64,000 nucleotides of DNA from NCBI GenBank assembly GCA_964372215.1, contig CAYJQC010000002.1, forward strand, positions 62,001-126,000. Reading direction: 5' to 3'. This document shows, piece after piece, positions 17,132 to 26,229 of the stretch; positions within the stretch are counted from its first letter, which is position 1; every line of letters begins with the position of its first letter. Below the pieces are notes generated by a model. The model did not search any database, was not told the DNA's origin, and saw only the letters and a list, made by a program, of their open reading frames with translations. The position numbers and the translations under genes are program-made. Source of the DNA: DAIMFL01 sp964372215 (GTDB lineage Bacteria; Pseudomonadota; Alphaproteobacteria; Dongiales; Dongiaceae).

Positions 17132-17758
17132 ATGATCGCGAGCGGCCAATTCCAGAACACGAGACGAATGCTGGACGTGTTCGAGCAGCTGTTTTTCCTG
17201 CTGCTCTATGTCTGGCTGGTCGAGCGTCTGTGGAGCGCCCAGCTCTGGTCCAGCAACTGGTACGCCCTGCTCATCCTGGTGTCGGAAGGGCTCGTCGTCC
17301 TGCTGCTGCTCGTCCGTCGGCGGACCGACCAGATTTCGACCAGCTTCCGCGATTGGGCGGTCGCCTTCGGGGGAACCTTCCTGGTGCTGCTCGTCGGCAA
17401 GGGTGGGCAACCGATCTCCGCCAGCGCCGGGTCGATCCTCATGTTGGTCGGCCTTGCCGTCCATGTCGGCGCGAAGTTCAGCCTGCGCCGGAGCTTCGGC
17501 CTGGTCGCCGCCGACCGGGGCGTGAAGCTGCGGGGCCTCTATGCCATCGTGCGCCACCCGATGTACGCCGGTTACATCATGACCCATGTCGGCTTCCTGA
17601 TCGTGGCGCCGTCCTCGTGGAATCTTGCGGTCTACAGCGCGGCCTGGGCGCTGATGATGCTGCGCATCGTCGCCGAGGAGCGCGTGCTCGGCGCCAATCC
17701 CGAATACCGCGCCTACATGCAGCGGATCCGCTACCGGCTGCTCCCCGGCGTCTTCTGA
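17132..17758 (+). CDS. Isoprenylcysteine carboxyl methyltransferase-like membrane protein
   Basis: A 208-residue membrane methyltransferase of the ICMT/phospholipid-methyltransferase fold. The C-terminal half has the SAM-binding signature LYAIVRHPMYAGYIM (about residues 135-149) and the conserved Glu-Glu of VAEERVLGANPEYRAYM. Bacterial members methylate lipids, quinone-like compounds or unknown acceptors. Divergent from the GT87 gene. Substrate unknown. Confidence 0.8.
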   Translation: MIASGQFQNTRRMLDVFEQLFFLLLYVWLVERLWSAQLWSSNWYALLILVSEGLVVLLLLVRRRTDQISTSFRDWAVAFGGTFLVLLVGKGGQPISASAGSILMLVGLAVHVGAKFSLRRSFGLVAADRGVKLRGLYAIVRHPMYAGYIMTHVGFLIVAPSSWNLAVYSAAWALMMLRIVAEERVLGANPEYRAYMQRIRYRLLPGVF

Positions 17759-17963
17759 CGCCTGCGCCTTCTCGCCGGCACAGTGGCGGTTCCGCCGCGG
17801 CCATCCGGTCGCCATTCCCGACCCACAGCCAACAATGCGCCGGCACGATCGCCGCCGCACCGCGCATCGGACGTCCGGAAGTGGTAGCCTCGGAGCGCCC
17901 GCAACGACGGCACCGCACACGGCCGTTGCAACCGGGAGAACGGCACAACGGGGAGACCGCCCG

Positions 17964-18665
17964 ATGAGCGATCCTTGCGCCCTCGTCGTCGGCGCCGGCC
18001 CCGGGCTCGGCGCGGCGCTGGCCCGCCGCTTCGCCAGGGGCGGCATGAAGGTGGCGGTGGCGGCCCGCCGGCCCGAGCGCCTCGCCGCCCTGGCCGAGGA
18101 GATCGGCGGGCGGGCCTATCCGTGCGACGTCGCCGACGAGGCCTCGGTCACGGCGCTGCTCGAGCGGGTCGGCGGCGATCTGGGCGTTCCCGCCCTCGCC
18201 GCCTTCAACGCCGGCGCCTATGCGCGCGGGCCGGTGCTCGACACCTCGGCGGCGGAGTTCGAGCGCTGCTGGCGGATATCCTGTCTCGGCGGATTCCTGG
18301 TCGGGCGCGCCGCGGCCCGGGCGATGCTGCCGCGCGGCCGCGGCACCATCCTGTTCACCGGCGCCACCGCGGCGCTCCGCGGCGGCGCCAACTTCGTCAA
18401 TCTCGCGGTCGGCAAGTTCGGCCTGCGGGCGCTGGCCCAGAGCATGGCGCGCGAACTGGGGCCCCAAGGCCTCCACGTCGCCCATGTCATCATCGACGGG
18501 CTGATCGAGGACCCGACCCGCGAGGGCCGCGGCGCCGACGCGCAGCGGCCGGACGCCATGCTCCATCCCGACGCCATCGCCGAAGCCTACTGGCAGCTCC
18601 ATCTCCAGCCGCGCAGCGCCTGGACCCAGGAACTCGACCTCAGGCCCTGGGTGGAGAAGTTCTGA
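17964..18665 (+). CDS. Atypical short-chain dehydrogenase/reductase
   Basis: A 233-residue Rossmann protein with the nucleotide-binding glycines GAGPGLGAAL (about residues 10-19) and the NAG motif (AFNAGAY). The usual YxxxK is replaced: the aligned stretch is NFVNLAVGKFGLRAL, with Leu where Tyr should be, and the upstream catalytic Ser is also absent. The Lys remains. It may therefore be a non-classical SDR or a binding protein. The C-terminus (HVAHVIIDGLIEDPTR) is like other alphaproteobacterial atypical SDRs. Stands alone. Confidence 0.8.
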   Translation: MSDPCALVVGAGPGLGAALARRFARGGMKVAVAARRPERLAALAEEIGGRAYPCDVADEASVTALLERVGGDLGVPALAAFNAGAYARGPVLDTSAAEFERCWRISCLGGFLVGRAAARAMLPRGRGTILFTGATAALRGGANFVNLAVGKFGLRALAQSMARELGPQGLHVAHVIIDGLIEDPTREGRGADAQRPDAMLHPDAIAEAYWQLHLQPRSAWTQELDLRPWVEKF

Positions 18666-18698
18666 AGCCCGCGGCGCCGGACGGGTCCTCGCGATCGA

Positions 18699-19091
18699 TC
18701 AAGACGCCAGCCTCTTCCCGGTTTCCTGGATCGCCTGCTCGAGCGCCGGCAGATGGCTTGCCACGTCGTCGATCGACGGCGACTCCAGCTCCACACGGCG
18801 GGCGATGGCGGACAGCCGCACCGCCGCCATGTTGGCGGCCATTCCCTTGATCGAGTGGGCGATCTCACGGATCTTCGCGAGCTCGCCCGCGGCTGCCGCC
18901 AGGCGCAGCGCCGCCATCAGGCGGGCCGCCTCGAGCGAAAGCGCCGCCTTTAGCTGCTGCAGGTCCTCGGGAAGCAGCGCCTCGGCCAACGCGCCGAATG
19001 CCGCCTCGTCGATCAGCGGCGGTTCGACGTCATACAATTCCGTCACGGGCTTCGGCTTCGCAGCATCGGACCGGCCGGAATTGCCCGGCAC
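18699..19091 (-). CDS. Hpt-domain phosphotransfer protein
   Basis: A 130-residue protein whose only recognisable domain is a histidine phosphotransfer helix bundle. The phospho-acceptor is H79 in IAHSIKGMAANM. The start is uncertain: GTG at 19091 gives the full length, and another in-frame GTG lies 15 codons downstream. It has no attached kinase. Its likely partner is the stand-alone receiver encoded 400 bp away on the other strand. Confidence 0.85.
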   Translation of the reverse strand: MPGNSGRSDAAKPKPVTELYDVEPPLIDEAAFGALAEALLPEDLQQLKAALSLEAARLMAALRLAAAAGELAKIREIAHSIKGMAANMAAVRLSAIARRVELESPSIDDVASHLPALEQAIQETGKRLAS

Positions 19092-19324
19092 GGCGCCGGC
19101 GATCGCCCGGCCTGGAGTGCCTGCGCGACCAGCGCGCTAACCCCCAGACCGACGACCAGCAGCGCGGTCGGCGCCACCGCATGGCCGGCGCCGCGCCAGC
19201 CCAGCAACACCTTGACGCCCAACGCCAGGACCGGATAGGGCGCCCATTCGCCGACCCGGCGTGTCGCGCGGTTGATGACAGACAGCTTCACCGCGGGACC
19301 CTTCGTTCGACGGCGCAGCCGCAA
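19043..19324 (-). CDS. Possible small membrane protein
   Basis: An open frame of 93 codons between the Hpt gene and the receiver gene. It contains two moderately hydrophobic stretches (PYPVLALGVKVLLG and APTALLVVGLGVSALVAQAL). It overlaps the 5' end of the Hpt gene by 49 bp and has no clear ribosome binding site. I do not recognise a family. It could be spurious. Confidence 0.3.
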   Translation of the reverse strand: MRLRRRTKGPAVKLSVINRATRRVGEWAPYPVLALGVKVLLGWRGAGHAVAPTALLVVGLGVSALVAQALQAGRSPAPCRAIPAGPMLRSRSP

Positions 19325-19494
19325 GAATCACCGACAGCCATTAATCCGTATTTAACGCCGCAGCGCTCAGCTTCGGCGACGCCGGCCCGTTCTCGGTTCA
19401 GGCCTCCGATAGACCGAACCGGCGATTGAACACCTCCATGTCTGCTCGTTGATTTTGATATGGAGACCCATGAAGGACTGGTATCGCGGCGGCC

Positions 19495-20013
19495 ATGCCC
19501 CAGACTGAAAAGCCCCTGGCGAAACTCAGGATTCTCCTGGTCGAGGACGACAAGCACACCGCCGACCTGGTATCGGTATCGGCGCTGTTGCGCGGCATGG
19601 GTGTCGACGAGATCGTCCGCGCGTCGACGGTGGAACAGGGCAAGCAGCTCCTGAAGCAAGCCGCTCCGGATCTCGTCCTGTGCGACTACGAGCTGACCGC
19701 GTCGAACGGGCTCGACCTGGTCGATCATGTGCGGCGCCACAGCGAGCGGCCCGAGCTCCCGGTCATCATGCTCACCAGCCATACCGAGCCCGCCAAGGTG
19801 ATGCAGATGCGCGACGCCGGTGCGACCGACGTGATCACCAAGCCGGTTTCCCCCAGGATTCTGCAGGATCGGATCGCCGGCGCCCTGGCCGACCGGCGGC
19901 CCTTCGTCCGTTCGGAACGCTATGTCGGCCCCGATCGGCGCGGCAGGGAAAGCCAACTGGACGAGCGCGACCGGCCCGATCGCCGGGCAGCAGCCGAAGC
20001 GACGGACGGTTAG
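19495..20013 (+). CDS. Stand-alone receiver-domain response regulator
   Basis: A 172-residue CheY-like receiver without a DNA-binding or enzyme domain. The acidic pocket is E17-D18-D19, the phospho-acceptor is D64 (LVLCDYEL), with T94 and K116 (TKPVS) in place. The C-terminal tail is strongly charged (GPDRRGRESQLDERDRPDRR), a common tail on alphaproteobacterial receivers. Divergent from the Hpt gene, which suggests a phosphorelay pair. No kinase is nearby. Confidence 0.88.
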   Translation: MPQTEKPLAKLRILLVEDDKHTADLVSVSALLRGMGVDEIVRASTVEQGKQLLKQAAPDLVLCDYELTASNGLDLVDHVRRHSERPELPVIMLTSHTEPAKVMQMRDAGATDVITKPVSPRILQDRIAGALADRRPFVRSERYVGPDRRGRESQLDERDRPDRRAAAEATDG

Positions 20014-20148
20014 CGCCGCCCCGCTGGCGGCTCCGGCGCGACCGTGTGTCGCGCACCACCGGTGCCGGGCGCGCCAGGACCGCCCTTGCCGGGATGTTCG
20101 ATCCGGGGCTAGTACTGGGGGCCAGTCTTCGCCCGGAGCGCCGCCGCC

Positions 20149-20991
20149 ATGACCGCCCCCGCCATCATCACCGTCGCCATCACCGGCAGCCAGCCGGGCA
20201 AGGAGCAGAATCCGGCGGTGCCGATCACCGTGTCCGAGCAGGTCGAGAGCACCCAGGCGGCCTATGAGGCCGGCGCCGCCCTGGTCCATATCCACGTGCG
20301 CGACGATACCGGCAGGTCGTCGTCCGACGCGGCCCGCTTTCGCCAGGTCCAGGAAGGCGTGGCGAAGCACTGTCCCGGCATGATCATCCAATTCTCCACC
20401 GGCGGGCGCGGGCGCGATTCCGCCGAGCGCGGCAGCGCGCTCGAGCACCGGCCCGACATGGCCTCGCTGGCCACCGGCTCGGTCAATTTCGCCAGCATCA
20501 TCTACGAGAACCCGCCGCAGCTGGTGGACGAGCTGGCGGCCACCATGCGCGACCTCGGCATCAAGCCGGAGGTCGAGATCTTCGATCTCGCCATGCTCTA
20601 CAACGCGCGTACGCTGATCGATCGCGGCCTGCTGCAGGCCCCGGCCCATGTCCAGTTCGTCATGGGCATCCCGAATGCCCTGCCGGTGCGCGAGAATCTC
20701 CTCGATTTCCTGGTCGAAGAGCTTGGCGACGTGCTGCCTGGCGCGACCTGGACCGCCGCCGGCATCGGCCGCCACCAGTTTACCGTCGCCGACTGGGCGC
20801 TGGCCCGCGGCGGCCACGCCCGCACCGGGCTCGAGGACAACGTCTACCTGTCGAAGGGCGTGCTGGCCGGCAGCAACGCGGCGCTGGTCGAGAAGACCGC
20901 CGAGCTGTGCGCGCGCCACGGGCGGCATCCGGCGACGCCCCGGGAGGCGCGGGTGCTGCTCGGCCTGAAGACCCCAGTCATGGCTGCCTGA
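20149..20991 (+). CDS. Beta-keto acid cleavage enzyme (BKACE, DUF849)
   Basis: A 280-residue TIM-barrel enzyme of the BKACE/Kce family. These enzymes react a beta-keto acid with acetyl-CoA to give acetoacetate and a new acyl-CoA. The zinc-site histidines are H47 and H49 in VHIHVRDD, and the catalytic Glu is E229 in GLEDNVY. NFASIIYEN is also typical. It lies 16 bp ahead of an aminotransferase in the same direction. Pairing with a beta-amino-acid-type aminotransferase suggests that the keto acid comes from a beta-amino acid (inference). Confidence 0.9.
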   Translation: MTAPAIITVAITGSQPGKEQNPAVPITVSEQVESTQAAYEAGAALVHIHVRDDTGRSSSDAARFRQVQEGVAKHCPGMIIQFSTGGRGRDSAERGSALEHRPDMASLATGSVNFASIIYENPPQLVDELAATMRDLGIKPEVEIFDLAMLYNARTLIDRGLLQAPAHVQFVMGIPNALPVRENLLDFLVEELGDVLPGATWTAAGIGRHQFTVADWALARGGHARTGLEDNVYLSKGVLAGSNAALVEKTAELCARHGRHPATPREARVLLGLKTPVMAA

Positions 20992-21007
20992 GCGGAGGAA
21001 ATGGAAG

Positions 21008-22351
21008 ATGGCCGACGACATTCGCGGCAACGCCGATCTCGCGAGCGCGCTCGACGAGGCCGAGGCGCGCTACAGCGCCGCCAATTCGAAGAGCCTGGCG
21101 CGCCACCGGGCCGCCGGCAGCGCCATGCCCGGCGGCAATACCCGCACCGTCCTGCACTACCCGCCCTTCCCGCTGGCCTGGGCCAAGGGCGAGGGCGCGA
21201 CCCTGACCGATCTCGACGGCCATCGCTACGCCGACTTCCTCGGGGAGTACACCGCCGGGCTCTATGGCCACTCCAACGCGGTCATCCAGGACGCGGTCCG
21301 CGCCGCCCTCGGCGACGGCATCGTGCTGGGCGGGCCCAATCGCTACGAGGCCGAGCTCGCCGCCGAGATCTGCCGCCGCTTCCCGTCGCTCGAGCTGGTG
21401 CGCTTCTGCAACTCCGGCACCGAGGCCAACCTGTTCGCCATATCGACCGCGCGCGCGGTCACCGGGCGCGGCAAGATCCTGGTGTTCGAGGGCGGCTATC
21501 ACGGCGGGGTGTTCTATTACGGCCTCGCCGGCTCGGCGATCAACGCCCCGTTCCCGACGGTGCTGGCGCGCTACAACGACAGCGCCGGCGCGGTCGCCGC
21601 GATCACGCGCGAGGCGGCCGATCTCGCCGCCGTGGTGGTCGAGCCGATGCAGGGCTCGGGCGGCTGCATCGCGGCCGAACCGGGGTTCCTGGCGGCGCTG
21701 CGCCAAGCCTGCGACGCCCATGGCGTGGTGTTGATCTTCGACGAGGTGATGACCTCGCGGCTGTCGCCCGGCGGTCGCCAGGCGCTGCTCGGCATCACCC
21801 CCGATATGACGACGCTCGGCAAGTATCTCGGCGGCGGCCTGTCCTTCGGCGCCTTCGGCGGCGCCCGGCGGCTGATGGAGCGCTACGATCCGGCGCGCCC
21901 CGACGCGATCTCCCATGCCGGCACCTTCAACAACAACGTGCTGTCGATGGCGGCCGGGCTGGCCGGCCTCACCAAGGTGCTGAGCGCGGACAAGCTGGCC
22001 GCGCTCAACGCCCGCGGCGACGCCTTGCGCGAACGGCTGAACGGGATCGCGGCGAAGCGCGACCTGCCGATGCAGGCGATCGGCTGCGGCTCGCTGATCA
22101 ACCTGCATTTCCATCGCGGGCCGATCCGCAGCGTCCAGGACTACCAGGGCGACGCCGAGGCGAATGCGCGGCGCAGCCGCCTTGCCCGGCTGTTCCATCT
22201 CGACATGATCGCCGCCGGCCAGTACTTGGCGATGCGCGGCTTCATGGCCCTGTCGCTGCCGATCAGCGACGCCGATTGCGACCGGCTGGCGACGGCGGTC
22301 GACGAGTTCCTCAGCGTGCGCGGCGCCCTGATCGAGTCGGCGGTCGGCTAG
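21008..22351 (+). CDS. Class III aminotransferase, beta-amino-acid type
   Basis: A 447-residue PLP enzyme close to glutamate-1-semialdehyde aminomutase in fold. The PLP lysine is K272 (TTLGKYLGGG) and D245 pairs with the pyridine nitrogen (IFDEVMTS). From memory, the sequence is strikingly like the beta-phenylalanine aminotransferase of Variovorax. The two arginines known there for carboxylate recognition are matched by R46 (PGGNTRTVLHY) and R410 (AMRGFMALSLP). The product would be a beta-keto acid, the substrate class of the BKACE encoded 16 bp upstream. GGAGGAA lies just before the start. Confidence 0.85.
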   Translation: MADDIRGNADLASALDEAEARYSAANSKSLARHRAAGSAMPGGNTRTVLHYPPFPLAWAKGEGATLTDLDGHRYADFLGEYTAGLYGHSNAVIQDAVRAALGDGIVLGGPNRYEAELAAEICRRFPSLELVRFCNSGTEANLFAISTARAVTGRGKILVFEGGYHGGVFYYGLAGSAINAPFPTVLARYNDSAGAVAAITREAADLAAVVVEPMQGSGGCIAAEPGFLAALRQACDAHGVVLIFDEVMTSRLSPGGRQALLGITPDMTTLGKYLGGGLSFGAFGGARRLMERYDPARPDAISHAGTFNNNVLSMAAGLAGLTKVLSADKLAALNARGDALRERLNGIAAKRDLPMQAIGCGSLINLHFHRGPIRSVQDYQGDAEANARRSRLARLFHLDMIAAGQYLAMRGFMALSLPISDADCDRLATAVDEFLSVRGALIESAVG

Positions 22352-22366
22352 CCCGCCCGGCGGTGC

Positions 22367-23310
22367 TCAGGAGACGGCGCGCAGTCCGGCCGCGGGCGGC
22401 GCCAGGAACGGCCGGGCGCTGCGGTCGGGGCCGATCATCCGGTTGCGCCCGCTTTCCTTCGCCGCGTACATGCGCGTGTCCGCCATGTCGACGAGCTGCT
22501 GACCGTCGCCGGCGGCATCGACCCGCCGTTCGGCCAGGCCGATGCTGGCGGTCTGCGCGCTGCCGTCCGGGCGCGCGCCGAGGCCCGAGGCGCCGAGGCG
22601 CTCGAGCGCGACCAGGGCGCCGGCGGCCGTGGTGTTCGGCATCAGCACCACGAACTCCTCGCCGCCCCAGCGGATCGCCATGTCCTGGGCGCGCAGGGTC
22701 GCCGACAGATGGCGCGGGTGAGCAGCCCGGTCAGCGCGTCGCGCGTGGCATGGGCGGTGAGCGCCACCAAGAAATGGAGCTGGCTCAGGCTGGCGACCGC
22801 CGCGACCACGGTCATGATCAGCTGCAACCACAACAGCGCGGCGATCTCGCCGCCGTCGAGGACGGGGCTGTCGAGGAATCCGATCGGCACCACCGCGGCC
22901 GCGAAGGCGAGCAGAAGCAGGCCGCCCATCCGCGCGCATTCGCGCACCGTCAGCGGAAACACCGCGAAACCCGTCATCACCACGAAGGGCATGTAGAGAT
23001 AGGCCGTGACCAGCGGCGTGTCGGCGGTGACCGCGTGTGCCGTGGCGATCACCCAGAGGCCGTACACGAACAGGGCGAGGGCGAGACCGAGCGTCGCCAT
23101 CAGACCGCGGAGCACGCCGGCGAGGCCGTGCGCATCCCAGCGGCGAAACGCGATCCCGGCGAAGCCGGCCGCCGCCAGCAGGCGGCCGGCCACCAGCGGC
23201 AGCCAGACCGAGCGCTCGAACACCGCGAGGTCGACCGCAATCCACGACAGGGGCAAGAGCCCGCTGAACAGGGCGGCCACCTCTGATGTCGGCGCCATGC
23301 CGGCCGGCAT
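22367..23310 (-). pseudogene. Broken diguanylate cyclase (frameshift plus lost GGDEF core)
   Basis: The N-terminal frame (from about 23310) encodes about five hydrophobic segments followed by TAHATRDALTGLLTR, the opening of a GGDEF domain. The sequence then changes frame near 22705-22720 and resumes with LSATLRAQDMAIRWGGEEF, ending TRMYAAKESGRNRMIG. About 50 residues that normally hold the metal-binding Asp and the substrate-binding DxDxFKxxND stretch are missing. The active-site GGEEF itself survives. An earlier frame change near 23310 is also possible. No active cyclase can be made from this sequence as assembled. Confidence 0.75.
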
Positions 23311-23778
23311 CGACCAGTTCCGCGAGTTCGACCCGCGTCGGCAGGCCGTGATGCAGCCGGCCCGCGGCCCGCGCCAAGAGCCGCCGGCGATTCATCGGCC
23401 GATCGACCTGCTGCATGGTGTCGCAGGGTGGCGTGTCCTCATGGCACGACTCTGGCAGCAAAAGATGTTCGGAATCCTAAGAGCTTCGCGGCGCCGGCGC
23501 GCGCGATCATGCAAGGCGTTCAGAGCCCTGAAACAGCGGCATAAATCTCCCCGCGGCAGGCAGCGGAGGACGGGCTGCGCGGGTCCGGCGGGGACGGGAT
23601 TCGGCCGGAGATCGACGTTCGAATGGGTCGGGTCCGGCCGGCTACGGGCGGCGCAATCCGGCCTTGACGAGGCTGGATCCGCCATCCGGCTTAAATCGCC
23701 GTTAGGGATCCCGGCCCAGAGTCTACCTCTCCCCCGCCGCGTGCGGAGGCGACGATATTGACTGGCAAGGAATCGCCG
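23311..23778. other. Intergenic region without convincing gene
   Basis: About 470 bp between the broken cyclase and the chemoreceptor remnant. Short open frames exist but none has family features or a ribosome binding site. The first 100 bp next to the cyclase may be its decayed N-terminus. I see no clear promoter or hairpin. Confidence 0.5.
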
Positions 23779-24051
23779 ATGTCCACGTTCTTCGCCAATC
23801 CAAGAAACCGCGACCGCCCTCTCCTCGGCTTCGCGGCGATCTGCCTGGTGCCGGCCGGCGCGGTCGGCACCACCATCTGGAAGGCCCTGGGCAGCGACGC
23901 GCTGACCCAGCGCATGATCGAGCTGCGGGTGCCGACGGCGATGGCCGGCGGCGACATGGTGTCGCAGGTCCATGCCTCGCAGGCAGCGCAGCGCGTCGCG
24001 GTGGCGCCAGATCGCCGCAGCAGTCCGTTCGGCGTGCGGCTTGCGGGCTGA
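23779..24051 (+). pseudogene. Chemoreceptor N-terminal remnant
   Basis: About 75 residues resemble the start of a methyl-accepting chemotaxis protein: a short basic N-terminus, TM1 (LLGFAAICLVPAGAVGTTIW), then TQRMIELRVPTAMAGGDMV and VHAS, as in four-helix-bundle ligand domains. After that the similarity stops and the frame ends. There is no HAMP or signalling domain. The remnant lies directly ahead of an intact chemoreceptor gene, so it is probably the stump of a deleted paralogue. Confidence 0.6.
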
Positions 24052-24148
24052 ACGCCCGACGGCGCCAGCCCGCAATTCGACCAGCAGATCGACCATTCAC
24101 AGCGCGGCCAAGCTGTCGCGGCAACACTTCAAGAGGATTGCAACAACC

Positions 24149-26206
24149 ATGTTTCAGCGTCTTCGGAACTTAAAGATTAGAACCCGCGTCATGCTGGCCT
24201 TGGTGCTGCCTTTGATGGGATTGCTCGGCGCATCGGGCTACGTGCTGGTCGAGAAGCGTCAGACGGTGTCTGACATGGAGCAGCTGGCCGATCTCTCCGA
24301 ATTCGCGACCCGGCTCAGCGCCCTCGCCCATGAATTGCAGAAGGAGCGCGGCGCGTCGGCCGTCTATCAGGGCAGCAACGGCGAAAAGCTGGCCGACGTC
24401 ATGGCCGAGCAGCGAACCACGACCGACACGGCCCGCACAGGCCTCGACAGCGTCGACGCGGACTTCGATCCCGCACAGTTCGGTCCGCAGTTTGTCAAGC
24501 AGCTCGACGACGCGCTGGCCGCCGTGGCACAGCTCGCGGCAACGAGAGATCAGATCTCAGCTCTGGCAATCACGCCCCAGGAGGGGATCGCCTACTACAC
24601 GAACACCGTCAAGGAGCTGCTCCAGGTCGTCTCCGAGGTCGCCTTGATCAGCAAGGATGCCCGGGTCTCCAGCGTGGTGTCTGCCTATGTCAGCTTCATG
24701 CAGGCGAAGGAGCGGGCCGGTCAGGAGCGGGCGAACGGCGCGGCCGGCATCTCTGCCGGTCGGTTCAGTCAGGCGCTCTATCTGCGATTCGCCCAGATTC
24801 TGGGCGAACAGTCCACGTACTTTCAACTCTTCGATGGGTATGCCACGCCGGAAATCCGTGACTTCTTCGGTGCGACGATGACCGGCAAGCCGGTCGAGGA
24901 AGTCGAACGCATGCGCGGTCTCGTCCTCGAGGGCGGGCTCACCGGCGATCTCGGCGGAACCGAAGGCCCATTCTGGTACGAAATGACGACGGCGCGAATC
25001 AATCTTCTAAAGCAGGTCGAGGACCGGATTGCCGATCAGCTGCTGTCGGTTTCAGGAAGCATCTACGCCGCGGCGCAGACCGCCTTCTTTATCCTGCTCG
25101 GCGTCGTCATAGCGCTGTTGTTCGCGACTATTGCCACCGGATACATGAGCGTGCGCGCGATCGCCGGCCCGATCACTGCGATGACGTCCGCCATGGCGAA
25201 GCTGGCCGAGGGCGACCACGGGGTCGAGATCGTCGGAACCGAGCGCGGCGACGAGGTCGGGCAGATGGCCAAGGCGGTTCTGGTGTTCAAGGAGAACATG
25301 GTCAAGGCGGCGACCCTCGCCGCCCAGGAGGCCGAGGCGGTGAAGCAGCGCGAGGCGCGCACCAGGTCGATCGACAAGCTGACCGCCGACTTCGACGAGG
25401 AGTCCAGCCTGGTCCTGAAGACGGTCGCCTCGGCGGCGACCGAGCTGCAGTCGACCGCCGCCTCGATGACGGCGACGGCGGAGGAGACCAGCCGGCAGTC
25501 GACCGCCGTGGCGGCGGCGTCGGAAGAAGCCTCGACCAACGTGCAGACGGTGGCGAGCGCGGCCGAGGAACTCAGCGCCTCGGTCAGCGAGATCAGCCGC
25601 CAGGTCAGCCAGTCGGCCGAGATCGCCGGCAAGGCGGTCGCCGACGCCGAGCGCACCAACCAGCAGATCCAGGGCCTGGCCGAGGCGGCCCAGAAGATCG
25701 GCGAAGTGGTCAACCTGATCACCGACATCGCCAGCCAGACCAACCTGCTGGCATTGAACGCCACGATCGAGGCGGCCCGGGCCGGCGATGCCGGCAAGGG
25801 CTTCGCGGTGGTGGCGTCGGAGGTCAAGAACCTGGCCAACGAGACCGCCAAGGCGACCGAGGAGATCACCGGCCAGATCGCCGGCATCCAGCAGGCGACC
25901 AAGGACGCGGTGACCGCGATCCAGTCGATCGGCCAGACCATCGGCTCGATCAACGAGATCGCCTCGGGCATCGCCGCGGCGGTCGAAGAGCAGGGCGCGG
26001 CGACGAGCGAGATCGCCCGCAATGTTCAGCAGGCGGCCGCCGGCACCCAGGAAGTCTCGTCCAACATCTCCGGGGTGACCGAGGCCTCGGCCTCGACCGG
26101 CGCGGCGGCCGAGCAGGTGCTGGGCGCGGCCGGCGAGCTGTCCAAGCAGTCGGAACTGCTGCGCGGCCAGGTCGAGACCTTCCTGGCGGCGGTCAAGGCC
26201 GCCTGA
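24149..26206 (+). CDS. Methyl-accepting chemotaxis protein with NIT sensor domain
   Basis: A 685-residue transmembrane chemoreceptor. TM1 is near residues 13-33. The periplasmic region opens with HELQKERGASAVYQGSNG, the hallmark of the nitrate/nitrite-sensing NIT domain. TM2 is near residues 310-335, followed by HAMP and a signalling domain with the hairpin region NLLALNATIEAARAGDAGKG. It ends in LAAVKAA with no CheR-binding pentapeptide. The ATG at 24149 gives a proper short cytoplasmic N-terminus. The last 816 bp of the gene are identical to the next chemoreceptor. The sensory half has lower GC than the signalling half. Confidence 0.93.
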   Translation: MFQRLRNLKIRTRVMLALVLPLMGLLGASGYVLVEKRQTVSDMEQLADLSEFATRLSALAHELQKERGASAVYQGSNGEKLADVMAEQRTTTDTARTGLDSVDADFDPAQFGPQFVKQLDDALAAVAQLAATRDQISALAITPQEGIAYYTNTVKELLQVVSEVALISKDARVSSVVSAYVSFMQAKERAGQERANGAAGISAGRFSQALYLRFAQILGEQSTYFQLFDGYATPEIRDFFGATMTGKPVEEVERMRGLVLEGGLTGDLGGTEGPFWYEMTTARINLLKQVEDRIADQLLSVSGSIYAAAQTAFFILLGVVIALLFATIATGYMSVRAIAGPITAMTSAMAKLAEGDHGVEIVGTERGDEVGQMAKAVLVFKENMVKAATLAAQEAEAVKQREARTRSIDKLTADFDEESSLVLKTVASAATELQSTAASMTATAEETSRQSTAVAAASEEASTNVQTVASAAEELSASVSEISRQVSQSAEIAGKAVADAERTNQQIQGLAEAAQKIGEVVNLITDIASQTNLLALNATIEAARAGDAGKGFAVVASEVKNLANETAKATEEITGQIAGIQQATKDAVTAIQSIGQTIGSINEIASGIAAAVEEQGAATSEIARNVQQAAAGTQEVSSNISGVTEASASTGAAAEQVLGAAGELSKQSELLRGQVETFLAAVKAA

Positions 26207-26229
26207 CCCGGTCGGTCCGGATGTGAACG

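Noticed and set aside
19137..19331. 64-codon frame between Hpt and receiver genes
   Set aside because: Arg/Gly-rich and antiparallel in character. The alternative frame with hydrophobic stretches is the better, though still weak, candidate.
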